A DNA stretch of 64,000 nucleotides from Methylocella tundrae (lineage in GTDB: Bacteria > Pseudomonadota > Alphaproteobacteria > Rhizobiales > Beijerinckiaceae): positions 62,001-126,000 of the forward strand of contig NZ_CP139089.1 in assembly GCF_038024855.1 (NCBI RefSeq), in the 5' to 3' direction. Both the position numbers and the translations under genes were made by a program. The stretch's first letter is position 1, and each line of letters starts with the position of its first letter. Of this stretch, positions 10,798 through 19,665 are shown one piece after another. The notes below the pieces were generated by a model. That model worked only from the letters and a program-made list of their open reading frames with translations. It did no database searches and had not been told where the DNA came from.

Positions 10798-11661
10798 ATG
10801 GGCGCAGAAGATCAAGGCCGCGTCAAAATCCTGCGCGAGGTCGCGGCCCTGCGCCAGACGGTCGCGAACTGGCGGGCCGCGGGCGAATCGATTGCCCTGA
10901 CCCCGACCATGGGCGCGCTGCACAAGGGTCATGTTTCGCTGGTAGCGCTGGCCAGGAAAAGGGCAAGCCGCGTCGTAATGTCGATTTTCGTCAATCCGAC
11001 GCAATTTGCGCCGAACGAGGATTTTGGCGCTTATCCGCGGACGTTCGGGGCGGACGTCGCGCTGTTCGCGGCGGCGGGCGGCGACGCCGTGTTTGCGCCG
11101 GATGTTGCGGAAATGTATGGCGCGGGCTTTTCAACCCTGCTGAATGTCGCCGGCCCGGCGGCGGCCGGCCTTGAAGACCAATTCCGGCCGACTCATTTTG
11201 CCGGCGTCGCGACGGTCGTCACCAAGCTTGTCAATCAATGCCGTCCCGATATCGCGATTTTCGGCGAGAAGGATTATCAACAGCTGAAAGTCATCGAGCG
11301 CGTGGCGCGCGATCTCGATCTTGGCGCTGAAATCATCGGCGCGCCAACCATCCGGGAGGCTGACGGCCTCGCGCTGTCGTCGCGCAATGTCTATCTGTCG
11401 CCCGAGGAGCGCAAGGCCGCCCCGGCGCTGCACGCCGCGCTCCAGCGCTGCGCCGCCGGGATTCGCGGGGGCGGGGCGGTCGATGTCGCCTTAGCGCAAG
11501 CCAGAGCGAGCGTTGAGGCGGCGGGGTTCATCATTGATTATATCGAGGCGCGGGAAGCCGAAACATTGGCGCCCCTCGCCGCGCCGATCGGCGCGCCGGT
11601 GCGTCTCCTTGCCGCGGCAAGGCTCGGCAAAACGCGGCTCATCGACAATATCGGGGTCTGA
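10798..11661 (+). CDS. panC: pantothenate synthetase
   Basis: A 287-residue enzyme that joins pantoate and beta-alanine with ATP, the last step of pantothenate synthesis. The nucleotidyltransferase signature TMGALHKGHVSL (HIGH-like) is near residues 35-46. FVNPTQF, FGEKDYQQL and LSSRNVYLSPEER follow at the expected spacings. The start at 10,798 is preceded by an AGGGAG-type ribosome-binding site (GGGAGACCAAA then ATG). panB is not adjacent in the window. An acylphosphatase gene follows 44 bp downstream on the same strand and may be co-transcribed. Confidence 0.96.
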   Translation: MGAEDQGRVKILREVAALRQTVANWRAAGESIALTPTMGALHKGHVSLVALARKRASRVVMSIFVNPTQFAPNEDFGAYPRTFGADVALFAAAGGDAVFAPDVAEMYGAGFSTLLNVAGPAAAGLEDQFRPTHFAGVATVVTKLVNQCRPDIAIFGEKDYQQLKVIERVARDLDLGAEIIGAPTIREADGLALSSRNVYLSPEERKAAPALHAALQRCAAGIRGGGAVDVALAQARASVEAAGFIIDYIEAREAETLAPLAAPIGAPVRLLAAARLGKTRLIDNIGV

Positions 11662-11705
11662 CGCGGCCGCCGGAGCCGACGGAATTTTGATGCGGGAGGC
11701 AAGGC

Positions 11706-12053
11706 ATGACAGATTCGCCGCCGCCAGCTTCCGAGATCGCCGCGAACGCGTCGCGGCCGGAACGCTTCGTCCGGGCGATCGTCAGCGGATGCGTCCAGGG
11801 CGTTGGCTATCGCGCCTGGACGCAGGCGGAGGCGGAAGCGCTCGGCCTCAGCGGCTGGGTGCGCAATCGGATGAATGGCGACGTCGAAGCGCTGTTTGCC
11901 GGTCCAGCCGCGGCGATTGAAGAGCTTTGCGAAAAGCTTTGGCGCGGACCGCCCGCGGCGCGCGTCGCCCGGGTCGAACTGAGCCAGGGCGACGAGAGCG
12001 ATCTTGCGGCCAACGGGCGCGCGGCCGGATTTTGCCAGATCGCGACGATTTAG
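11706..12053 (+). CDS. acyP: acylphosphatase
   Basis: A 115-residue protein, slightly longer than the usual 90-100 because of an N-terminal extension of about 18 residues. The conserved [13 protein letters not shown] contains the phosphate-cradle arginine (Arg36), and [17 protein letters not shown] contains the catalytic asparagine (Asn54). The family hydrolyses acyl phosphates in the cytosol. A GGGAGGC ribosome-binding site lies just before the ATG. Confidence 0.93.
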   Translation: MTDSPPPASEIAANASRPERFVRAIVSGCVQGVGYRAWTQAEAEALGLSGWVRNRMNGDVEALFAGPAAAIEELCEKLWRGPPAARVARVELSQGDESDLAANGRAAGFCQIATI

Positions 12054-12166
12054 GGTTTTGACAATTCCGAGCCGGCGGCCGCCGGCTGCCAAAAAACGCA
12101 CTGGCTCTGGACGGCTCTTTGCAAACGTCGCATGGGTAATGCGGGAACGGATTTCTGGAGCGGATA

Positions 12167-12316
12167 ATGCGGCGCCTCACGACCCTTGCCTTTGCCTTCG
12201 CCGGGCTCGTTCTGGCGTCTCTCGCGCTCGCCGGCTGCGACAAATGCGGCGATCCGATCAAGTTCAATACGCCGAGCATCCCAAAATCCTGCTATGGCGT
12301 AAGCCAGCAGAAATAG
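12167..12316 (+). CDS. small lipoprotein, 49 residues
   Basis: The ATG at 12,167 has a GGAG ribosome-binding site seven bases upstream. The product begins MRRLTTLAFAFAGLVLASL and then carries a lipobox, LALAGC, with the lipidated cysteine at residue 24. The mature peptide would be only about 26 residues, with two more cysteines (DKCGDP and KSCYGV). It is transcribed with acylphosphatase and may share its transcript. The function is unknown; the lipobox and ribosome-binding site make it a credible real gene despite its size. Confidence 0.7.
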   Translation: MRRLTTLAFAFAGLVLASLALAGCDKCGDPIKFNTPSIPKSCYGVSQQK

Positions 12317-12557
12317 CCGAGGCGGTCCCGCGGTCCTGTTTGAACGACGCCGGCGCCGTTTACGCCAGCGCTCCGGGCGTTCACCCGCTTCGTCCGCCCG
12401 CCCGGCTTCCCGCGCAATCTCGTGCGCCGCGTCCAACCCCAGGCTCCCCGTCTTGAGGCTGAGATGTGGCCGGAGCGTAACCGCAAACGCTTCTCGCGCC
12501 CAAAAACATACGGTGAGCAGATTTGGGCGGAGACGATATGCGATCGGGCGGAAAAGC

Positions 12558-13664
12558 CTATTCGGGCGCCGCCTCGATCGGATCATATTGCTTGGCGTCG
12601 AAGCCGAAGAGCTCGAAAGAACGCAGCATATGCGGCGGCAGCGGCGCGGTGACGTCCAGAACGCCGCCGCGAGGGTGGGGCAGCTTGAGCCGCCGCGCGA
12701 GCAGATGCAGCTTGCGCTCGACCGTATCGGGAATGGCGCGCAAAGGATCGTTGCGGCGCGGATCGTTCTTCGGCTTCAGGCCATATTTCGGATCGCCGAT
12801 GATCGGATGGCCGATCGCTTCCGCATGGGCGCGCAATTGATGCGTGCGGCCGGTGATCGGCTTCATCGACAGCCACGCAACGCGCGGCTCGAAGGTGTCA
12901 ACGGTCGCGTAATAGGTCACCGAATGTTGCGCGTCCTCATCGCCATGCTGGGCGACGCGCATCTTTTCCATCGCCGCCCGGTCTTCGGGGCCGCGCCGCG
13001 CCGGACGATCGGCGCCCATGCCTTCGCCTTTCGCCAGAAACAGCGAGATTTTTCCCTGCGCCGGCTTCGGCACGCCCTCGACCAGCGCCCAGTAGATTTT
13101 CTGGGCCTGACGGGAGCGGAAAATCGCCCCGAGATCAGCTGCAATTTTCCGCGTTTTGGCGATCAGCAGAACGCCTGACGTATCGCGGTCGAGACGATGC
13201 ACCAGAACCGGCCTCTCGCCGCGCTCATTGGGCATTGAGGCAAGCATGCCGTCGATGTGGCGCTTCGTGCCCGAACCGCCCTGCACGGCGAGGCCAAAGG
13301 GCTTGTTCAGCACCATCAGATCCTTGTCTTCAAAGAGGATCATGTCGCGCAGCTCGCGCCGGTCCTCTTCTGAAATCAGGGGTTCGCGCGCGGGAGCTTC
13401 GGCTTGCGCCTCGAGATTGAGCGGCGGCACGCGCACGCTCTGGCCCTGCGCCAGCCGCGTCGCGGTTTTTACGCGCGCGCCATCCACCCTGACTTGGCCG
13501 GTGCGGACGATCTTGTTCAGATGTGACAGCGAGAGAGACGGAATCCTGCGCTTGAACCAGCGGTCGAGCCGCAGGCCGTCTTCATCTTCGCTGACTTCAA
13601 ATGTCTGGACGCTCAAGGGTGTGCCTTTTTCGGAGCCGGGCCGCATCGCCGGATTTTGCGTCAT
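12558..13664 (-). CDS. rluC: RluC/RluD-family 23S rRNA pseudouridine synthase
   Basis: A 368-residue protein. Residues about 20-85 form an S4-like RNA-binding domain (LSHLNKIVRTGQVRVDG). The catalytic domain follows, with the diagnostic LVHRLDRDTSGVLLIAKT at about residues 154-171; the Asp in RLDRD is the family's nucleophile. The C-terminal half contains GRTHQLRAH, also conserved. RluC-type enzymes isomerise specific uridines in 23S rRNA. RluC versus RluD specificity cannot be fixed from motifs alone; the symbol is the more likely choice by length. Confidence 0.85.
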   Translation of the reverse strand: MTQNPAMRPGSEKGTPLSVQTFEVSEDEDGLRLDRWFKRRIPSLSLSHLNKIVRTGQVRVDGARVKTATRLAQGQSVRVPPLNLEAQAEAPAREPLISEEDRRELRDMILFEDKDLMVLNKPFGLAVQGGSGTKRHIDGMLASMPNERGERPVLVHRLDRDTSGVLLIAKTRKIAADLGAIFRSRQAQKIYWALVEGVPKPAQGKISLFLAKGEGMGADRPARRGPEDRAAMEKMRVAQHGDEDAQHSVTYYATVDTFEPRVAWLSMKPITGRTHQLRAHAEAIGHPIIGDPKYGLKPKNDPRRNDPLRAIPDTVERKLHLLARRLKLPHPRGGVLDVTAPLPPHMLRSFELFGFDAKQYDPIEAAPE

Positions 13665-13740
13665 CTTAAGGATCGCGATGCGAAAAGGCGAGGCAAAGCG
13701 CAGCCATCAGTTCGAGCGGATCACATTCGAGCGAAATCCC

Positions 13741-14655
13741 TCACGGAACCGGCCGCACAACATCTCCTTCGCGCAAAAAGGCGCCGGCGCGGACGACCAC
13801 GACGTCGCCTGGAGACAGCCCTTCGCGAATTTCGGCGTCCATACCGCCGAAAAGGCCGACCCGCACCTGCCGCGTCTCGATGCGATTGTCGCGCACAACC
13901 TGCACGATGGCGCCCTCGGAACCGTAGAGAATCGCAGAAAGAGGGGCCGCCGGGCCGCAGCTTTGCCCGGCGTCAATCGTCGCGACGGCGAAGGCGCCGG
14001 GCCGCAGGCCGGCGCTGGCGCTCATCTGAATGCGCGCGCGGCCCTGCTGCGTCAAAGGATCAATCTCGGACGAAATGAGCCGCACCGTGCCGGCGTATTC
14101 GCTCGAATCGAGCGTTTCGATCTTGGCGATCTGGCCCTGTTTGATCTTCGCAAGCGCAGCCACCGGCAGATGAACGAGAAGCTCCAGTTCGCCATTGCGA
14201 ATGATGCGGAACATGGGCTCGCCTCGCGCCGACGCCGGCGCCCCCACGGCGAGCTGGCTGTAGACCAGAACGCCGGCAGCGCTCGCGGTCACCGTCGCCT
14301 TGACGGGCGCGCCGGGCAGCCAGTCCGGCCGCGCGAGCTGCGCCAGCGGCTGCCCTGCCGTGACGCTCGCGCCGTCCTCGGCCAGGAGCTGCGCGACCTG
14401 CAGCCCCTCGACGTCGGGCCGCACCAGAACGTCCTCGCGTGCGACAATCGATCCATTGAGGCGCAGCCGATCCACGAAGCATTGCGTTTTTGTCTTGACG
14501 ACGCTGACCGTCATCGTCGGAGGCTCGTTCGTCCCGGCGCAAGCCCGCGCTCCGCCGAGGACGAAGAGGATCAGGCTCGCGCTGAGGATCCGCCGCGACG
14601 CGCGCAAAACTGCGCTTGGCGACACAATCATTGTGATTTCAGGCGCGAACCTCAT
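13741..14655 (-). CDS. HlyD/RND-type periplasmic adaptor, no pump alongside
   Basis: A 304-residue protein with an N-terminal signal sequence (ILSASLILFVLGGARA), a biotinyl-lipoyl-like fold split around residues 50-130 (VRPDVEGLQVAQLLAEDGASVTAGQPLAQL), and beta-barrel segments after it. This is the layout of membrane fusion proteins that link an inner-membrane transporter to an outer-membrane channel. No RND, MFS or ABC transporter and no TolC-like gene is next to it, so its partner is elsewhere. It lacks the long alpha-helical hairpin of some homologues. Met9 (position 14,631) is an alternative start. Confidence 0.8.
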   Translation of the reverse strand: MRFAPEITMIVSPSAVLRASRRILSASLILFVLGGARACAGTNEPPTMTVSVVKTKTQCFVDRLRLNGSIVAREDVLVRPDVEGLQVAQLLAEDGASVTAGQPLAQLARPDWLPGAPVKATVTASAAGVLVYSQLAVGAPASARGEPMFRIIRNGELELLVHLPVAALAKIKQGQIAKIETLDSSEYAGTVRLISSEIDPLTQQGRARIQMSASAGLRPGAFAVATIDAGQSCGPAAPLSAILYGSEGAIVQVVRDNRIETRQVRVGLFGGMDAEIREGLSPGDVVVVRAGAFLREGDVVRPVP

Positions 14656-15170
14656 GGCGGCCCCCCGAAATTGCCGGTCGGATGATCTTTTGGCGAATCG
14701 TCAACCCTACCGCGTCATGGCTACGATCCGGGCCTCATTTGACCATATTTCAGGGCGATCCGCGAATTGCGCTTTTCGGATCATCTTCGCCGTCGCGGGA
14801 GAGCGCCGCGAAGGCCGGCGTCAGCGGCGCCTGGAGGGCGGCGGGCGTCGGCCAAGTCGGAACCGGCTGCGAACGCCGCTTTGGCTTCCGGCGCAGATTG
14901 GACTCAACGTCAGCTTCGCTACCAATTAAAAAGCCCAAACGCGGCCCGCTTTTGACGCAGGGCAATTACGGCAAAGGTTGATCGCGGGCGTCGTGAATGG
15001 ATGACGGCGCCGGTCAACTTAAGTCACGGCGAGTGCAGCCATATTCTAACGGAAGCCGGCCGCGAGATTGAGAAGCCTATGAAGAGTTCATCAATAGTCG
15101 CAAAACGTGACGGCCAGGGCATGGCCGTCACTCAGGCGCGGGGAGCGTCAAACCGCGGGCGTCGTCCGGC
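14656..15170. other. intergenic region, no gene recognised
   Basis: About 515 bp between the adaptor gene and the stop of the carboxylesterase gene, both leftward. It contains only short overlapping open frames with arginine- and alanine-rich, shadow-like composition. I see no tRNA, clear terminator or strong promoter. Confidence 0.4.
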
Positions 15171-16892
15171 TTAGTTGTAGATCAAATATTGCTGCCAGAA
15201 ATCGCACTTGTGCGCAGCGGAGTATTGTGCATCCGCAAAGGTCGACAAAGGGATGTTTTCTGACAGGTAGATGGCTTTGGCCGGATTGTTCCTGTAGCGC
15301 GGCCAGGGGCTGTTTCCCAATCCGTTCGGATTGCCCGTCCAGGCGAAGTTCGTCCAGGCGGTCACCAGCTGATCGGAGAGATCTTCCTCCTTGTTGTTCA
15401 GATAGTGCGTGATGCCGAGCGGTCCGCCATGGTAAAGCCGGAAGAGGAACTGGATGTCGATGGTGTGGGCCGCAAGCGGCACAAACCCCGGCATCGCCGG
15501 GAAATAATATGGCGCCTTCTGATAATCGAACTCATAGGCGTAGACCGGCACTTTCTGAGCGCTGAACAATTGAGTGCCGTAGCGAATCCGGCAGGCCGTA
15601 GGGTCGGTCATGACCGCATCTAAAGCCAATTGCGGCGTGGCGTAGGCATTGACCGGATATTGGGCCAGAACCGCAGCGACGGTCCCCGGTGGGTAAGCCG
15701 GCGGCGAGCCGCCAGGTCCGGCGTTGCCGCTGTAGGTATTCGTAACGAAGGTTGTGAAACTCGCTGCCGTCGGGGGCACGCGCGGCGGTCCGGAGAAATA
15801 TTCCGTGATGCCTATGCCAAAATTGCCCTCGTCCTTCACCACTCCGTTCATAACTGGCATGTGGTTGAACCTGCCCGAAGTGATTGCTGCGACGCCTCCC
15901 TGCGGCAGGATCTGGCCGTCAATCATCGGGCCAGTGATGTAAGGGCCGTTGGCGCTCGGCGTTCCTGAAAGCGCCTCAATCTGGGCGGCGGGCAGACTGC
16001 GCAGACATTTGGCGGTCGCCGCATCCGTCCCTGAGCCGCAACCAGCCGCAACCGCAAAGGCTGTGCCCTTCGTTTCGGCGAACGCCAATGGAATCAGCGT
16101 CATATAAGTGGAGCCGCTTTGGATGATCGCCCGGTCGAACAAGCCCGTGGCCAGCGGCGATATGACGTTATCGGCGGTGCTTGAGGCGCCCGCAGACTGG
16201 CCGCCGAGGGTGACATTATGCTTGTCGCCGCCGAATGCGCCAATGTTCCGTTGCACCCATTTGAGCGCAGCCTGCTCGTCCAGAATGCCGTAGTTGCCGA
16301 ACAGATGGCCTTCTGCGTCCAATGCGGGATGCGCCAAAAAGCCCATGAGGTTGAGGCGATAGTTGAAGGTGACGACGACTGTGTGGCCTTGCGAGGCGAG
16401 CTTGGTCGCGTCGTAGTCGTTGCTCTCGCCGTCGACGTGCCCACCGCCATGGATCCAGAGAATCACCGGAAGGTTGGTCGATGGTTCGAGGTTCGGCGTG
16501 AAGACGTTGATATAGAGACAATCTTCATTGTTGTTCGCGGGACCGGCGAACACCCCGAGGGTTGTGATCTGCGCACAGGTCGGACCGAAAGCCGTCGCCT
16601 TGAGAACGTTGGTCCAGGGCGCATGGGGTTTTGGCGGCATCCAGCGCAATTTGCCGAGCGGCGGCGTGGCGTAGGGAATGCCGAGGAACTCGGCGACGCC
16701 ATTGACCAGTAAGCCCTTGACCGGACCCTCCTTTGTCTCGACGCGCAGCTTGCCTGCGGCCTGCGCTTGCATTGGCGCGGTCAGAGCCCCGGCTGTGAGG
16801 ATCAGGCTCAGCGCGAGTCCTGTTTTTATTGAAGGCGGTGCTTCGTCTACGCGTAAGCGCGCAGATCGCCATAGCTTTGAAAGCATTGACAT
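15171..16892 (-). CDS. secreted type-B carboxylesterase/lipase
   Basis: A 573-residue alpha/beta hydrolase of the carboxylesterase type-B family. It has an N-terminal signal peptide after a basic start (GLALSLILTAGALTAPMQAQA). The oxyanion-hole loop LWIHGGGH is present, and the nucleophile elbow reads GGQSAGA instead of the usual GESAG, leaving the serine intact. The acidic residue probably lies in VVKDEGNFG and the histidine in AAHTIDIQFLF, matching family spacing. Substrate is unknown; relatives hydrolyse short-chain esters. The upstream region at 16,980-17,060 is AT-rich and likely carries the promoter. Confidence 0.88.
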   Translation of the reverse strand: MSMLSKLWRSARLRVDEAPPSIKTGLALSLILTAGALTAPMQAQAAGKLRVETKEGPVKGLLVNGVAEFLGIPYATPPLGKLRWMPPKPHAPWTNVLKATAFGPTCAQITTLGVFAGPANNNEDCLYINVFTPNLEPSTNLPVILWIHGGGHVDGESNDYDATKLASQGHTVVVTFNYRLNLMGFLAHPALDAEGHLFGNYGILDEQAALKWVQRNIGAFGGDKHNVTLGGQSAGASSTADNVISPLATGLFDRAIIQSGSTYMTLIPLAFAETKGTAFAVAAGCGSGTDAATAKCLRSLPAAQIEALSGTPSANGPYITGPMIDGQILPQGGVAAITSGRFNHMPVMNGVVKDEGNFGIGITEYFSGPPRVPPTAASFTTFVTNTYSGNAGPGGSPPAYPPGTVAAVLAQYPVNAYATPQLALDAVMTDPTACRIRYGTQLFSAQKVPVYAYEFDYQKAPYYFPAMPGFVPLAAHTIDIQFLFRLYHGGPLGITHYLNNKEEDLSDQLVTAWTNFAWTGNPNGLGNSPWPRYRNNPAKAIYLSENIPLSTFADAQYSAAHKCDFWQQYLIYN

Positions 16893-17768
16893 GTTTCCCC
16901 CAATCGCCTTTGTGGCGTTTTTCCGTCACTGACGACTTCGTGACGGCGGGAAACAAGCACATCGCCTTGGCGAAATCTTCCACGAAATTTCGATTGTTAT
17001 AATAATGGTCACATTATTGTTTGATAATTAGTGCGCTCTTTGGGTTAAGCTAGTTAAATAAGCTTACGTGACTTGTGCGGCGCGGCATACTGCAACGTTA
17101 TGGCGATATTACTGTAAAGCTAAAGGCTGGTGCTCCGGGGAGATTTCGTGGGCGAATCCGACATCGCGCCAGTTACGCGGCGAGCTCCGTCTTGCCGGTC
17201 CAAAGCTCGGCTTGCGCCGCCGCCTCGATGACGACGCGGTCTCGGCCGGAGGTTGCGTCTGCGAAGCGGTAGACAAGAAATTCTTTGGAACGCCGACGTC
17301 AGCCAGCGGATTGCGCCGCGATCTGCAGGACAAGACTCGCCGCTATGAGAGTAAGCGCCAGGCGCAAAGAACCTTTAAACAATATGAACGTCCCGGTCGT
17401 GCCGAGTGCGAAAGAAGCGATGTCGAACACTCCCGCTAGCGTCATGGAGCCGGCCTCAGGTCCAAGGTTTGGTCTGAGCTTACGCCCCGGCCGTCCCCAC
17501 TGTCGAGAACATTGCCTTCCTCCGCTCTCGCGCGACAAAACCGTCGATGGGCGAAGTTCGTTCAGTTGAAGGCGGCTGATGTTTCAGTGATTGAGTTGGA
17601 CCGGCGGCTCTGCCATGAGCGCATATATTGCGAGCGTTATCAGCGGGCAGACGAGGAGCGCAATGATAAGGGATGCCGGCTCAATCGCTCATTCTATGAG
17701 CTTTGAATTTTCCGACGGATCGCTGACGAGCATTTTGCGCCGTTTTCCTACCTGCTAAGTCTCTGACT
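16893..17768. other. long intergenic region with coding remnants next to the attachment site
   Basis: No complete gene is convincing. On the minus strand, 17,299-17,445 could encode a 48-residue hydrophobic peptide (starts MTLAGVFDIASFALG). Directly after its stop, 17,298-17,173 is open in the same frame and reads like real protein (SKEFLVYRFADATSGRDRV, ending TELAA) but has no start codon. This suggests a decayed gene. The rest is unassigned. Confidence 0.35.
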
Positions 17769-17787
17769 TATTGGAGGCCTCGCCCGG
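17769..17787. repeat. left attachment site (attL)
   Basis: TATTGGAGGCCTCGCCCGG occurs here and again at 39,764-39,782. There it is the 3' end of the tRNA-Cys gene (16 bases of tRNA including the CCA complement). The tRNA is incomplete here, so this is the copy left by site-specific integration. The integrase gene stops 103 bp away. Confidence 0.88.
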
Positions 17788-17821
17788 CGTTCCACTTTTT
17801 CACCTTTTCAATATCTTATCC

Positions 17822-17888
17822 AAAAGTGGGACATGCATTTTGCTCAATTCGACCCGAGAGGGCCTTATAAAAAGTGTCCCACTTTTTT
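17822..17888. repeat. integrase arm-site-like inverted repeat, left end
   Basis: AAAAGTGGGACA at 17,822-17,833 and its inverse TGTCCCACTTTT at 17,875-17,886 lie between attL and the integrase stop. The same core occurs as an inverted pair beside attR (39,682-39,724). Matching motifs next to both crossover sites suggest integrase arm-binding sites. The right half, followed by a run of T, could also help terminate transcription. Confidence 0.55.
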
Positions 17889-17889
17889 G

Positions 17890-19071
17890 TCATTTCGGCG
17901 AGGCCTGCAAGCGCGTCGGAATGAGCAGATGCATCGCGCCGCCGGCGATGCGCTTTTGCCGAGCCTTCTTTGTATAAAGCGCTGGCATGTCGGGATCGCT
18001 CCATCCGAAGATCGCCATAAGCTGGGCCTCGGTCGCGCCATTTTCCGCTGCGATGCACGCGCCTGCCTTCCTGACCCCATGTGCGGAGCATTGAGGCAAC
18101 CCGGCGGCATCGCACCATTTGCGCATGCGATTGCCAAATCCGGCCTCCGAGAACGGTTTGCCGTAGTCATTCATAAGAAAGGCGAGATTTCCGGCCGGCC
18201 CGTGTTCGATCGCGTCCTTAAGCTGAGGAAGCACGGGAAGGTCTAAGATGACGGGCTTCCGGTTGCGGTTCTTGTGCTGGGTAAAGTGTATCCAAAGCGA
18301 AGGCTGCCTTGTTTTCGGGTCTCTTTCTTCGCGGAGATGTTGGCGGCCGAGAGCGATGACGTCGGATTTGCGCTGGCCCGTGAACATCAAAAGCGCGAGC
18401 GCAAGCCGAGCCGTCGATCCAATCGGATGAGCTTTCTCAAAGCGCTCCACCTCATCGAGCGTCCAAGTATGGAAGCCCTGAGAGCCGGTTTTGAAGGTCG
18501 GAACGTCTCGAGCCGGGTTTGCGGCGATCGGATAGGATCGCATGATATCTTCGTCGGCGAGCGCCCATTTGAAGACGCCGCGCAGCGCCTTTATGCGGCT
18601 ATTTGCCGCCTCGGGCGCCTCCAATTTCCGATCCCTCAAGATCCGGACATGCTTCGGGCCGAATTCCCGTATCGGGCAATCGGCGAAAATCAGCGGATTT
18701 CCGGGCGCGATCTTCTCATCCCAGCAACTGTTAAGCACGCGCTTGCGGACCGTCCGCGTATCGATATCGAGGCGCTTGAACTCGGCCGATTGCTCGAAAT
18801 AGGCTTGGCACAGCCAGCGTAAAGAGCCAATCGTGGCTTTGACTATCGGCGTCGGCGCCTTTTCGGTCCGGTACTCGACGCCTTCGAGAGCGAGCCGATA
18901 GGCCTCCCAAAACTCGGGAGTATCCTTCGGAAGGCGGATACGGATTTTCTTCTCGCCGGGGCGCCGGACATAAGTTCGGACACTGCCAAATCGGTCGGTG
19001 TCTTCAACGAGATACTTGGGCTTAATCCATGGCACAGTCGACCCCGCGCTCACAGCCGGGCGTTCGCCCAC
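17890..19071 (-). CDS. int: tyrosine-type site-specific integrase
   Basis: A 393-residue tyrosine recombinase. An N-terminal arm and core-binding region covers about residues 1-205. The catalytic domain then shows the first Arg in LLMFTGQRKSD, a Lys-bearing beta-hairpin (FTQHKNRNRKPV), HGVRKAG (HxxR), FGWSD where Trp takes the place of the second His, and the nucleophile in ALYTKKA. These are complete, so the enzyme may be active. It lies beside attL and reads toward it. Its start overlaps the 3' end of the excisionase-like gene by 22 bp, implying one transcript. Confidence 0.93.
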   Translation of the reverse strand: MGERPAVSAGSTVPWIKPKYLVEDTDRFGSVRTYVRRPGEKKIRIRLPKDTPEFWEAYRLALEGVEYRTEKAPTPIVKATIGSLRWLCQAYFEQSAEFKRLDIDTRTVRKRVLNSCWDEKIAPGNPLIFADCPIREFGPKHVRILRDRKLEAPEAANSRIKALRGVFKWALADEDIMRSYPIAANPARDVPTFKTGSQGFHTWTLDEVERFEKAHPIGSTARLALALLMFTGQRKSDVIALGRQHLREERDPKTRQPSLWIHFTQHKNRNRKPVILDLPVLPQLKDAIEHGPAGNLAFLMNDYGKPFSEAGFGNRMRKWCDAAGLPQCSAHGVRKAGACIAAENGATEAQLMAIFGWSDPDMPALYTKKARQKRIAGGAMHLLIPTRLQASPK

Positions 19072-19337
19072 GGGCTTTCAGGCTCTTCATCATGCATCCC
19101 GACTACGCCCGGCCGCAAGTCAGGCGGCGGCGCGTGGGGGACTCGGCGGAACGCCGCCGCCACCTCGTCGGCGTCCCAAACCTTCCGGCCGGCGAATTGC
19201 CGAGGGAAGGGCATCTTTCCGTCGCGCACCAGGCGCTCAAAAAGGCTCGCGCTTAACCCGATATAAGTGGCGGCTTCCTCGAGGCTGAGGCCAAGCGGTT
19301 CGCGCGGGCAACGGATAGAGGCGCGGGCGCGGCTCAT
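19050..19337 (-). CDS. excisionase/AlpA-like helix-turn-helix protein
   Basis: A 95-residue protein with a MerR/excisionase-type winged helix: LSLEEAATYIGLSASLFERL is the helix-turn-helix, followed by a short wing (GRKVWDADEV) and a basic to acidic tail. Proteins of this type steer integrases toward excision or regulate prophage genes. It overlaps the integrase start by 22 bp, and its ATG overlaps the stop of the upstream PLD-like fragment by 4 bp. The three frames look translationally coupled. Confidence 0.8.
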   Translation of the reverse strand: MSRARASIRCPREPLGLSLEEAATYIGLSASLFERLVRDGKMPFPRQFAGRKVWDADEVAAAFRRVPHAPPPDLRPGVVGMHDEEPESPWANARL

Positions 19338-19665
19338 GTCGACGGCTCGCCCTTCGCCCAGATCGCCTCGAAATTCGCTCTAAAGCCCTCGGCCGCCGTG
19401 TGGCTGTCGATCACGATCATGTCATTGTCCTGTTTTTTCAGCCCGGACGCCGAGAAATTGGCTGCCCCCGTGCGCAGGATCTTGCCGTCGATCTGATAGC
19501 TCTTGAGATGCATGAGCGGCGCGGATCGCGGCTTTATCCGCACCTCGACTCCCGGCGTCGCGCGCAGCTCCTGCAGCGCCTCATAGGGCTTGCCATGGTC
19601 GAGCAGCTGCGCCTCGTAGAGATAGATGCGAAGGGCGACGCCGCGATCGGCGGCTCGCGTCCCTC
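19334..19665 (-). pseudogene. 3' fragment of a phospholipase-D-like nuclease gene
   Basis: The frame encodes the C-terminal half of a PLD-fold protein: MHLKSYQIDGKILRTGAANF carries the HxKx4D motif with the following Gly and Asn, and LKKQDNDMIVI completes the usual strand. Upstream the frame remains protein-like (GVALRIYLYEAQLLDHG) only to about 19,660, where it runs into the opposite-strand Toprim fragment. The usual N-terminal part is absent. A GTG at 19,543 could start a 69-residue remnant. The family hydrolyses phosphodiester bonds, but this piece alone is unlikely to be active. Confidence 0.7.

Noticed and set aside
13156..14685. 509-codon open frame on the plus strand
   Set aside because: It is opposite the pseudouridine synthase and adaptor genes, both of which have clear motifs; this frame has none.
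17769..17787. Second tRNA-Cys gene
   Set aside because: Only 16 bases of the tRNA 3' end are present; no anticodon or D-arm sequence follows.
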